Assembly: GCF_026626705.1 (NCBI RefSeq)
Contig: NZ_JAPNKC010000001.1
Span: forward strand, 13,021,001-13,085,000
DNA length: 64,000 bases
Source: Pyxidicoccus sp. MSG2
Lineage (GTDB): Bacteria > Myxococcota > Myxococcia > Myxococcales > Myxococcaceae
Reading direction: 5' to 3'
Shown: positions 44,482 through 52,503 of the stretch, piece after piece
How positions within the stretch are numbered: the stretch's first letter is position 1
Layout: each line of letters begins with the position of its first letter
Translations under genes and position numbers: made by a program
The notes under the pieces: generated by a model
What the model was told of the DNA's origin: nothing
What the model saw: only the letters and a program-made list of their open reading frames with translations
Database searches by the model: none

Positions 44482-46098
44482 CTAGCCCCTCCGGAAGATG
44501 CTCCCGATTCGCGACAGGAGCCCCCCATTGTCGCTGGCGTTGCTCGACGAGGGCCCCTGCTGCGGGTTGCGCGCGGAGGCCTCCTGCAGGGCCCGCTTGA
44601 GCTGCTCGGGCGTGTCCCGCGTGGCGAGGTCCACCTTGCGCATCCCGCTGGCCTCTTCCACCGTCACCTGGAGCAGACACTCCTCGGTGAGGCGGAAGTC
44701 GATCTTCCGGCCCGCGGCGGCGGAGGGCACGCGCACGGTGCCCAGGTACTCGTTGTCCACCAGCATGTCGCTGTCGCCCTGGTAGATGTCCAGCTCGATG
44801 AAGGGCGAGCCCGGCTCCTTGGGCGGAGGCAGGCGGAAGCTCTTCACCAGGGGGATGAGCGAGTTCTTCTCGATGATGCGTTTCACGCGGCCGTTGGGCA
44901 TCGCGTAGCCAATCGGCATGGACAGCGCGTCCAGCAGCGTCACCGCGTCGATGCTGCCCAGCGAGTCGCCCAGGAGCGCCGCGCCCAGCGCCACGCACTC
45001 GTCCGGGTGGACGCCCTTGCGCGGGGCCTTGCCGAAGTGCGCCTGGATCTTCTGCTGCACCAGCGGCATGCGGCTCTGGCCGCCGACGAGGATGATCTCG
45101 TCGATCTCCGCGCGGGAGATGCCCTTCTCCTCCAGCACGCGGTCGCAGATGTCGAAGGTGCGGTCCACCAGGTCGCCGCTGAGGCTGTTGAGGAACTCGC
45201 GCGTCAGGGGGATGCGCAGATCCAACGGCTTGCCCTTGCGCTCGTCGATGAAGGGCAGGTCGATGACGACGTTGGGGATGAGCGTCAGGTCGATCTTCGC
45301 CGCTTCCGCCGCGTTCTTGATGCGCTGGAGGGCGATGGGGTTCTCCGTGAGGTCGACCTTGTTCTCCTCGCGGAAGCGCTCCAGCACGTACTCCATGATG
45401 CGGTTGTCGAAGTCCGTGCCGCCCAGGAAGGTGTCGCCGCCGGTGGCGAGCACTTCGAAGACGTTGCCGGCCAGGTGGAGCACGGACACGTCGAAGGTGC
45501 CGCCGCCCAGGTCATAGACGAGGACCTTCTGGTCCAGGCCGCGGTTGAAGCCGTAGGCCAGCGCCGCCGCGGTGGGCTCGTTGACGATGCGCTTCACGTC
45601 GAAGCCGGCCAGCCGCCCGGCCTCCTTCACCGCGTTGCGCTGGTTGTCGTTGTAGTAGGCCGGGACGGAGATGACCGCCGCGTCGATGGGGCCGCCGAGG
45701 AACTGCTCGGCGATGGTCTTCACCTGCCCGAGCACGAAGCTGGACACCTGGGGCAGCGAGTACAGCTTGCCGCCGAGCATCACCGCCGCGTCTCCGTTGG
45801 GGCCCTCGACGATGTCGTAGGGGAAGTACCCCTTCAGGTCCTCCACGGCCTTGGAGTTGTACTTTCGGCCGATGAGCCGCTTGGTCCCCCAGAGCGTGTT
45901 CCGGGGGTTGGTGACCATCTGGTCCTTGGCCACCCCGCCCACCACCAGCTCCCCGCGAGACGAGAGGGCGACGACGGACGGCAGCGTGAGGTTGCCGCGA
46001 TCCGTGGGGACTATCTTCGGGATGCGGTTGCGCACGGAGGCCACCAGCGTGTTGGTGGTGCCCAGGTCAATCCCGACGATGCGAGGTCTGTCCGCCAT
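44482..46098 (-). CDS. Hsp70/DnaK-family chaperone, short form
   Basis: A 538-residue Hsp70. ATPase domain motifs: IVGIDLGTTNTLVA at the start, VPAYYNDNQRNAVKEAGRLAG, NEPTAAALAYGF, VYDLGGGTFDVSVL and ILVGGQSRMPLVQ. A substrate-binding beta domain follows (about 385-500), but the helical lid is largely missing, making it about 100 residues shorter than DnaK. I start at ATG 46098 (MADRPRIVG). M. xanthus is known to carry several DnaK-like proteins tied to motility and development; membership cannot be decided here. No dnaJ or grpE is nearby. It lies between the helicase and the SCP2-like gene. Confidence 0.92.
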   Translation of the reverse strand: MADRPRIVGIDLGTTNTLVASVRNRIPKIVPTDRGNLTLPSVVALSSRGELVVGGVAKDQMVTNPRNTLWGTKRLIGRKYNSKAVEDLKGYFPYDIVEGPNGDAAVMLGGKLYSLPQVSSFVLGQVKTIAEQFLGGPIDAAVISVPAYYNDNQRNAVKEAGRLAGFDVKRIVNEPTAAALAYGFNRGLDQKVLVYDLGGGTFDVSVLHLAGNVFEVLATGGDTFLGGTDFDNRIMEYVLERFREENKVDLTENPIALQRIKNAAEAAKIDLTLIPNVVIDLPFIDERKGKPLDLRIPLTREFLNSLSGDLVDRTFDICDRVLEEKGISRAEIDEIILVGGQSRMPLVQQKIQAHFGKAPRKGVHPDECVALGAALLGDSLGSIDAVTLLDALSMPIGYAMPNGRVKRIIEKNSLIPLVKSFRLPPPKEPGSPFIELDIYQGDSDMLVDNEYLGTVRVPSAAAGRKIDFRLTEECLLQVTVEEASGMRKVDLATRDTPEQLKRALQEASARNPQQGPSSSNASDNGGLLSRIGSIFRRG

Positions 46099-46189
46099 GA
46101 AGTTCGGGGGGCGTGGGCCAGTGGTGGCGCGCCTGCCCTCCACTCTCTATCACGTCGCGGTGGCGCGTGCGCGTTTCTGGGCGTCCGGC

Positions 46190-48310
46190 TCAGGGCTCCG
46201 GGTCCGGATCGCCCGGCGAGGGCTCGGCCGGTCCCTGGGGTAGGACGTCGGGTGCCGCCTCCCGGGGCGGTGCGACTGGCGGCTCCTCCACGGTGGCCAG
46301 GACGAGCCGATCATAGGGGGCCTCCTCCCCCACCGGCAGCTCCTCGATGAAGCGGGAGACGCGCAGGAGGATGCGCTCCCCGTCCCGGGGCAGCACTGTC
46401 AGGGGGTACACCAGCGCCAGCTCGTCCCGGGCCCGCGTCATGGCGACATAGAACAGCCGGCGCTCCTCCTCTTCCTCCTCGGGCAGGCGAGAGGCCAGCG
46501 ACAGGGGGAAGCGGCCGTCCGCCAGCCAGAGGACGAAGACGGCCCGCCATTCCAGCCCCTTGGCCTGGTGGACGGTGGACAGCGTCAGGTACTCGTCCGG
46601 GGTGTCCGTTTCCGAGTCGCCCGCCAGGGCCTGCTCTGCGGCGAACTCCGCGACGAGGGCGATTTCGGACAGGAAGCGCGGCAGGTCCTCGAAGCGGGCG
46701 GCGAACTCCGCGAGCTGGCGGATGTCCTCCTCCCGCTGCTCCTCCGCGGCGAACTCGGCCTTGAGGTATTCCGCGTACCCACCGGCCAGCACGTCTTCAA
46801 TCAACACTCCCGGTGTGCGTGCCGCCTCCGGCCGGGTGAGTCGACGCATCAGGTCGGAGAAGGCCTGGAAGCCCTTCTGGGCCTTGCGTGGCAGGTGGGC
46901 GCGGACGTCGGCGTGGGCCAGCCCCTCCGCCAGGGGCGTGCCCTCCGGGAGCGCGCGCAGGGTCGTCCACAGGTGCTCCGTCGTCGCGGGTCCCACGCCG
47001 GGCACGCGCCGCACCACCCGCTTGAAGGCGAGCTCATCCGCGGGGTTGTTCACCAGCCGCAGGTGGGCGAGCACGTCCTTGATGTGGGACTGCTCGAAGA
47101 AGCGCACCCCGGAGCGCACGCGGAAGGGGATGCCGCGGCGGGCCAGCTCCAGCTGCAGCTCCAGCGAGTGGCTGTGCGCGCGGTAGAGGACGGCCATGGC
47201 CTCCAGCGACAGCCCCTCGTCGCGCAGCTCGAGGATGCGCTGGGCCACGAAGGCGGCCTGCTCGGCGGCGTCCCTGGTGGGGACGACGACGGGCATGGCG
47301 CCCGGGGGACGCGCCGCCGTCAGCTCCTTGGGGAACTGGCGCTCGTTGCGGGAGATGGACGCGTTGGAGAGCCGGAGGATTTCGGGGGTGGAGCGGTAGT
47401 TGCGCGTGAGGGTGAAGACGGCGCAGCCGGGGTAGCGCTCGGGGAAGCCGATGATGTTGGTGAAGTCCGCGCCGCGGAAGCTGTAGATGGACTGGCAGTC
47501 GTCGCCCACCACCGTGAGGTCCTTGCGCTCCCCGGCGAGCAGGTCCACGAGGTCGCCCTGGAGCCGGTTGGTGTCCTGGTACTCGTCCACGAGCACGCAT
47601 TGGAAGCGCTCGGTGAGCTGCGCGCGGATGGCGGGGTGCTGGGTGAGCAGCCGCTTCAGGTGGAGCAGCAGGTCATCGAAGTCCATCAGGTGCATCTGCG
47701 CCTTGCGCTGCTGGTAGCGCGCGGCGGTGGCGAGCACCTCGGGGGCCAGGGGGAGGAACTGGGGGCGGCGGTCCACCAGCACCTGGGACACCGGCTGCTG
47801 GAGGTTGGTGGCCAGGGACACCAGGTCCAGCACCAGGTCGGGGCGGGGGAAGCGCTTGTCGCTCTTGAGCTTGCGCTCGGCGATGCACGTCACCATGAGG
47901 TCTCGCGCGTCCTCGCGGTCCAGCACGGTGAAGTGGGTGGAGAAGCCCAACACGCCCGCGTGCTGGCGCAGCAGCACGTGCGCGGCGTGGTGGAAGGTGC
48001 CTCCGAGGATGCGCTTCACGTCCGCGAAGGAGCCGGCCAGCTCCTCCACCCGCCGCGTCATCTCCCGCGCGGCCTTGTTGGTGAAGGTGAGCAGGAGGAT
48101 GCCCTCCGGAGGCACGCCCCGCTCCAGCATGCGGGCCACGCGGAAGGTGAGCGTGCGCGTCTTGCCGGAGCCCGCGCCGGCGATGACGAGCACCGGCCCC
48201 TCCCCTGCTTCCACCGCCGCGAGCTGCTCCTCGTTGAGGAGGGCGGCATAGTCGATCCGCGGCGACGGCTTCGCGGGGGCGACCTTGAGCGTGTAGGGGC
48301 GCGTGGCCAT
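46190..48310 (-). CDS. UvrD/PcrA/Rep-type superfamily 1 DNA helicase
   Basis: ATP-dependent 3'-5' DNA helicase of 706 residues acting in repair or replication restart. SF1 motifs in order: Q-motif LNEEQLAAVEAGEG, Walker A AGAGSGKTRT (about 54), TFTNKAAREM (Ia), DEYQDTNRLQ (II), VVGDDCQSIYSFRGA (III), LTRNYRST (IV), TVHQAKGLEWRAVF (V) and RRLFYVAMTRARDEL (VI). The C-terminal tail is acidic and proline-rich. The start is ATG 48310; the frame begins slightly earlier. First gene of a leftward operon with Hsp70. Confidence 0.95.
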   Translation of the reverse strand: MATRPYTLKVAPAKPSPRIDYAALLNEEQLAAVEAGEGPVLVIAGAGSGKTRTLTFRVARMLERGVPPEGILLLTFTNKAAREMTRRVEELAGSFADVKRILGGTFHHAAHVLLRQHAGVLGFSTHFTVLDREDARDLMVTCIAERKLKSDKRFPRPDLVLDLVSLATNLQQPVSQVLVDRRPQFLPLAPEVLATAARYQQRKAQMHLMDFDDLLLHLKRLLTQHPAIRAQLTERFQCVLVDEYQDTNRLQGDLVDLLAGERKDLTVVGDDCQSIYSFRGADFTNIIGFPERYPGCAVFTLTRNYRSTPEILRLSNASISRNERQFPKELTAARPPGAMPVVVPTRDAAEQAAFVAQRILELRDEGLSLEAMAVLYRAHSHSLELQLELARRGIPFRVRSGVRFFEQSHIKDVLAHLRLVNNPADELAFKRVVRRVPGVGPATTEHLWTTLRALPEGTPLAEGLAHADVRAHLPRKAQKGFQAFSDLMRRLTRPEAARTPGVLIEDVLAGGYAEYLKAEFAAEEQREEDIRQLAEFAARFEDLPRFLSEIALVAEFAAEQALAGDSETDTPDEYLTLSTVHQAKGLEWRAVFVLWLADGRFPLSLASRLPEEEEEERRLFYVAMTRARDELALVYPLTVLPRDGERILLRVSRFIEELPVGEEAPYDRLVLATVEEPPVAPPREAAPDVLPQGPAEPSPGDPDPEP

Positions 48311-48365
48311 GGGGCGGGGAACTCTAACCGCCCCGCCCTTCGCGAACACTTTGATCCACAGCGGA

Positions 48366-50060
48366 TCAGGGCGTGGGCTTCAGGGCCGTCAGCCGGGCCC
48401 CCGCGGCGGCGCGGACCTGGGGAGATGGATCCCGCTCCCTCGCCAGCTCGAGCAACAGTCGCCCCACCTGCTGGGGCAGCTTCGTGGTCACCGCCTCCAG
48501 CGCGGCGGTGCGCTCCTTCACCGCGCCGTCCAGCCGCTCGCGCACGTCCTGGTCGGAGCAGGTGCGAGCCCCGGGCGACTGCTCGCGGAGGATCAGCTCG
48601 GCATCCGCCAGCCGGGCCTCGGCCAGCCGCTTCGCCTCCGCCGCCCTGCGCTCGAACTCGCCCAGGTCCTCGGCGAACTCGCGGGTGGAGGCACGGGCGC
48701 GGGCGATGGCCTCCGCGGCGAACCGCGCGTTGACGGCCGCCGCGCAGAGCTGCCGCACCGAGCCCAGGGGGATGCGTCCCTCGGTCGTGACGGTCTCCTC
48801 GTTCGCGACCTCCAGCGACCACAGCGCGAGCTGCCGCGCCGCCACCGCCGCGGAGAAGGACTGCTTGCGCTCCTCGCGGATCTGCACCCAGCGGCGCAAC
48901 ACCACCGGATCCGGCGCGCCGCCGTCGAAGGCACGTTGGTACTCCGTGGACGCCTGGACGAGGTTGCCGGAGAGGTCCAGCAGCACCGCCACCTGGAGGT
49001 ACAGCTCCGAGCTCGTCGCCCGCTCGCGCAGCGACTCCAGGCGCGAGGCCACCTCGTATTCCGCCACCGGGCGCGGCAGCGCGGAGAGCACGGTGCGCAG
49101 GGACTCCAGCGCGTACTGGCGCACCAGCGGGTTGCGCGCGGAGCGCAGCGCGTCCAGCAGCGGATCCAACGCGCGCACGGAGACGTGCTGGCCCATCTCC
49201 TCGGCGGCCTGCCAGCGGTCCAGCGCGTCCGGTGCCACCAGCGCGCGCTTCAGGTCCTCCAGGTCGCGCAGGTAGTGGGCCACATGCGCGGCCTGGGCCA
49301 GCGGCTCGGGGCGCGCCAGGGCGGCGCGCTCGGCGCGGGCCCGCGTCAACCGCTCGGAGAAGCGGGTCAGCTTCGGCCCCAGCGGATGCGCCTTCACGCG
49401 CGCCTCGGCTTCGTCCACCAGGCCGGAGACGAGCAACCCCTCCACCTCCAGCTCCAGCAGCAGGACGCGCGCCTCCTCGCGGTGCGCGCCGGCCGGGAAG
49501 TCCTTGAGGTACGCGAAGAGCTTCGTCGCTCCGGAGGCACTGGCCTCCTCGAAGGCCCGGCCGTCCAGCCGTGACTCCACCTCCTGGCGGCGGGGATCAT
49601 CCGGCGAGGCCTTCAGGTAGTCCGACAGCTTCCGCGGGTCGTCGGTGCTGGCCAGCTCGCGGGCCTCCGCCTCGGCCAGCAGGCGCTTCGCCTCGTCGCG
49701 CTGCGCGCCGTCCGGATGCTCCTGGAAGAACTGCTTCCAGGCGGCCACCGTGCCGGCCTCCTTCGCGGCGTTGAAGCGCAGGCCCTCCAGCAGCGTCTTC
49801 GCGGTGCGAGACGGCCCGGCGTCCGGGTACGCCTCCAGGTAGCGCTTGTAGCCAATCACCGTGTGCAGCCGCTTCGCCTCCTCGAACTCCAGCTCCGCCA
49901 GCCGCGACTCGGCGGCGTCGACGTCCGGGTGCGTGGGGTGCTCGCGAAGGAATGTGCGGTACGCCTCCACCGTGTCGGCGCTCGCGGCCCGCTCGTAGGG
50001 CGAGGGGATGCAGCCGGTGGCCAGCAACAGGACGGCGAGGGCTCGACGGAGGGAGGCCAT
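48366..50060 (-). CDS. Lipoprotein with helical repeats (outer membrane lipoprotein-like)
   Basis: A 564-residue lipoprotein: MASLRRALAVLLLATGC, lipobox at residues 14-17. The first half holds about four related 40-residue helix pairs (AYRTFLREHPTHPDVDAAES, AWKQFFQEHPDGAQRDEAKR, LSDYLKASPDDPRRQEVESR, LFAYLKDFPAGAHREEARVL), like TPR or BamD-type units. The second half has HEAT-like stretches (LDPLLDALRSARNPLVRQYA). It is probably periplasmic and a protein-binding scaffold. I do not recognise a named family. It is divergent from the CHAP/NlpC-type gene. Confidence 0.8.
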   Translation of the reverse strand: MASLRRALAVLLLATGCIPSPYERAASADTVEAYRTFLREHPTHPDVDAAESRLAELEFEEAKRLHTVIGYKRYLEAYPDAGPSRTAKTLLEGLRFNAAKEAGTVAAWKQFFQEHPDGAQRDEAKRLLAEAEARELASTDDPRKLSDYLKASPDDPRRQEVESRLDGRAFEEASASGATKLFAYLKDFPAGAHREEARVLLLELEVEGLLVSGLVDEAEARVKAHPLGPKLTRFSERLTRARAERAALARPEPLAQAAHVAHYLRDLEDLKRALVAPDALDRWQAAEEMGQHVSVRALDPLLDALRSARNPLVRQYALESLRTVLSALPRPVAEYEVASRLESLRERATSSELYLQVAVLLDLSGNLVQASTEYQRAFDGGAPDPVVLRRWVQIREERKQSFSAAVAARQLALWSLEVANEETVTTEGRIPLGSVRQLCAAAVNARFAAEAIARARASTREFAEDLGEFERRAAEAKRLAEARLADAELILREQSPGARTCSDQDVRERLDGAVKERTAALEAVTTKLPQQVGRLLLELARERDPSPQVRAAAGARLTALKPTP

Positions 50061-50194
50061 TCACCCCAGCAATACCGCACCCACGCTCCCCCGGAAACCC
50101 GAGCGGGTACGGACGGTTGCCTGGGTGGGTTTTTTGACGACACCCGGACTCGGGCCGAGCATGGCGCCCCAGGTCGCTACAGGGAGGTCGCTGC

Positions 50195-51076
50195 ATGAGG
50201 TCGGTCGCGCTGATGGGAATGCTCGCGGTGATGGCGACGGGCTGTGCCACCACGAGCGCGCCGCTGGAGCCCTGGCTGGACTCCTACAGCCTGCGCTACC
50301 GCTCCGCCTCCCCGCCCGCCTTCCCGCGCGAGTCGCTCTCCAGCCCCGTCGTCGCCGAGCAGCCGGCACGCACGCCCTCGCGAGCAACGGCGTCCCCGGC
50401 CAGGGCCCCGACGAAGCCGGTGGCCGCCCGCGCTCCGAAGTCCGGCGCGACGAAGCCCGCCGTTACTCCGATCCGCGCCGCGGAGTCACCGCGCCCTGCC
50501 CCGTCTACAGGTCCCCGCGAGACGGTGCTCGCCACGGCTCGCGCGCTGGTGGGCAGGTCGCAGGTGGTCCTCGCCGGGCGCAGCTACCCCGCCGACTGCA
50601 CCGGCCTCATCGAGGGCGTCTATGCCCAGGCCGGCATCCGCTTCCGTGGCACGCTCAAGCCCGGCGACAACGGCGTCACCGCCCTCTACCGCCACGCCCG
50701 CGCACACGGCCGCGTGTACACGGAGGGCCGGCCCGCGCCCGGAGACCTCGTGTTCTTCCGCGAGACGTATGACCAGAACCGGGATGGCCGCCGCAACGAC
50801 GGGCTCACCCACGTGGGAATCGTGGACGCCGTGGACGCCGCCGGCACCGTCACCGTCATCCACCGCGTGCGCCGGGGCGTCGTGCGCTACCGCATGAACC
50901 TCGCCCGCCCCCACCTGCCGAGAGATCCGAAGACGGGCGAGGTGCTCAACGACTTCCTGCGCCACGCCGGCCCCAACCGGGAGCCCGTGCTCACCGGCCA
51001 GCTCTTCGCGTCCTTCGGCAGCGTGCTGCCCGCGGACCCCGTCAAGACGAAGCCGGTGCCGGTGGCGCTCCGCTGA
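50195..51076 (+). CDS. NlpC/P60- or CHAP-like cell-wall hydrolase lipoprotein
   Basis: A 293-residue lipoprotein (MRSVALMGMLAVMATGC, lipobox) with a long Ala/Pro linker (about 20-110). The C-terminal papain-fold domain contains a catalytic-type Cys in ADCTGLIEGVYAQAGI, the PGDLVFFRETYD segment and His in LTHVGIVDAV, the order expected for NlpC/P60 or CHAP peptidoglycan amidases or endopeptidases. It probably acts on murein from the outer or inner membrane. The start is ATG 50195 with GGGAGG upstream. Confidence 0.83.
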   Translation: MRSVALMGMLAVMATGCATTSAPLEPWLDSYSLRYRSASPPAFPRESLSSPVVAEQPARTPSRATASPARAPTKPVAARAPKSGATKPAVTPIRAAESPRPAPSTGPRETVLATARALVGRSQVVLAGRSYPADCTGLIEGVYAQAGIRFRGTLKPGDNGVTALYRHARAHGRVYTEGRPAPGDLVFFRETYDQNRDGRRNDGLTHVGIVDAVDAAGTVTVIHRVRRGVVRYRMNLARPHLPRDPKTGEVLNDFLRHAGPNREPVLTGQLFASFGSVLPADPVKTKPVPVALR

Positions 51077-51151
51077 GCCCCACCGCACCGGCTGTGCCTC
51101 GCGTCCCGGGGCCGTGACGAGCAGGCTCCCGGGCGCGGTGTTCCTGTCACC

Positions 51152-52336
51152 TCACGCTCGCGCGGTGCGGTCCCACGCGGCGCGCTGCGTGTTGCGCAGG
51201 AAGCGCCAGAAGCCCACGACGATGGCCAGGTTCATGGTGACGAAGTAGTAGGCCACCGAGGCCACCCGCTTCGACGTGCCCCGCTTCAGCACACCCGTCT
51301 TCCCCAGGTACGCCAGCGCGTAGAACAGCGCCTGGCCGAAGAGCGTGAAGCGGTAGAACATGCTGTCGAGCAGGAACACGTTGGCCAGCAGCGCCGCGCC
51401 CATCAGCGCGGGGGCGCACCAGCGCAGCAGCTTGTGGGACCAGAACGCGAACGCGGGGAAGCCGGCCGTCGGAAGCAACAGCCCCGGCACCATGCGCAGG
51501 CTCTGGAAGTTGCCCGCGGCGATGCGCGCCCGGCGGCCGAACTCCTTGTCGTAGTCCTCGGTCGTCTCCTCGTGAGCAACGGCCTGCTCCTCGTAGACGA
51601 CCTTGTAGCCCTTCTCCAGGATGCGCAGCGGAATCACGAAGTCGTCGACGATGGTGGACGGCGGCAGCTCCGTGAACAGGGTGCGCCGGATGGCGTACAG
51701 GCCGCCGTTGGCCCCCACCACCGCGCCCCGCCGTCCCTCGTACATCTTGATGAGCGACTCGTAGCTCCAGTAGGCGCTCTCCTCGTAGTCCTGCTTCGTC
51801 GGATTGTAGAGCTTGAGCTTCCCGCAGACGGCCCCCACCTCCGGGTCGTCGAAGTGGCGCACGAGCCGTTCAATGGCCTCCGGTTCAATCATCGTGTTCG
51901 CGTCCGAGAGGACCACGATGTCGCCCTTCGCCATGGGGATGCAGCGGTTGAGCACCGTCGTCTTGCCAGCACGCGGCGCCGGAGACAGCCGCACCCGCGC
52001 GTCCGGGCACTTGCGGACGATGTCATCCGTGCCGTCCGTGGAACCGTCCGAGCCAATCACCACCTCGAACTTCTCGGTGGGGTACTGAAGCGCGAGGCTG
52101 TTCTCCAGCTTCTGCTGGATGCAGGACGCTTCGTTGTACGCCGCCACCACCAGGCTGACCGAGCTCTTCGGCCCTCCCCTGCGCGCTTGCTGTCGGCCCG
52201 CTCCAGCTCCGCCCCGCATCGCCCGGATGTTCTGGGCAACCTGCGCCCCTCCATCCAGTACGAACAGGATGAGTGGGTAGAGAAAGTACGTGTGCGCGAG
52301 CAGCAGCGCGGCACACCAGAAGAAGACCTCCGCCAT
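51152..52336 (-). CDS. Family 2 glycosyltransferase, membrane-bound
   Basis: A 394-residue inner-membrane GT2. N-terminal span (VFFWCAALLLAHTYFLYPLI), then catalytic motifs VSLVVAAYNE, VVIGSDGSTDGT, DANT (metal site), GANGGLYAIRR, and a late acidic EETTEDYD plus RRARIAAGN in place of the QxxRW motif. C-terminal spans follow (about 300-390). It resembles the ICA/BcsA-like polysaccharide synthases. The start is ATG 52336 with GGAGG 8 nt upstream; the frame opens earlier. No export partners are adjacent, unlike the GT2 at 34527. Confidence 0.88.
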   Translation of the reverse strand: MAEVFFWCAALLLAHTYFLYPLILFVLDGGAQVAQNIRAMRGGAGAGRQQARRGGPKSSVSLVVAAYNEASCIQQKLENSLALQYPTEKFEVVIGSDGSTDGTDDIVRKCPDARVRLSPAPRAGKTTVLNRCIPMAKGDIVVLSDANTMIEPEAIERLVRHFDDPEVGAVCGKLKLYNPTKQDYEESAYWSYESLIKMYEGRRGAVVGANGGLYAIRRTLFTELPPSTIVDDFVIPLRILEKGYKVVYEEQAVAHEETTEDYDKEFGRRARIAAGNFQSLRMVPGLLLPTAGFPAFAFWSHKLLRWCAPALMGAALLANVFLLDSMFYRFTLFGQALFYALAYLGKTGVLKRGTSKRVASVAYYFVTMNLAIVVGFWRFLRNTQRAAWDRTARA

Positions 52337-52503
52337 CGACCATGCCTCCCTTGACCCAGTCCCCGAACCTGCACGGGGTCTAGCAAGAGGCATGCCCTGC
52401 TCTTCGCGCACAATCCGCCCGCAACGTCTCGGGCTGGCGGTGGATCAGCCCGTGAGGGACTGGACTTTCTCCAGCCCACGGGCGCCACAGGGCGGTCGTC
52501 GTT

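Noticed and set aside
44293..46350. Rightward open frame of 685 codons
   Set aside because: Antisense to Hsp70; composition is typical of shadow frames in GC-rich DNA.
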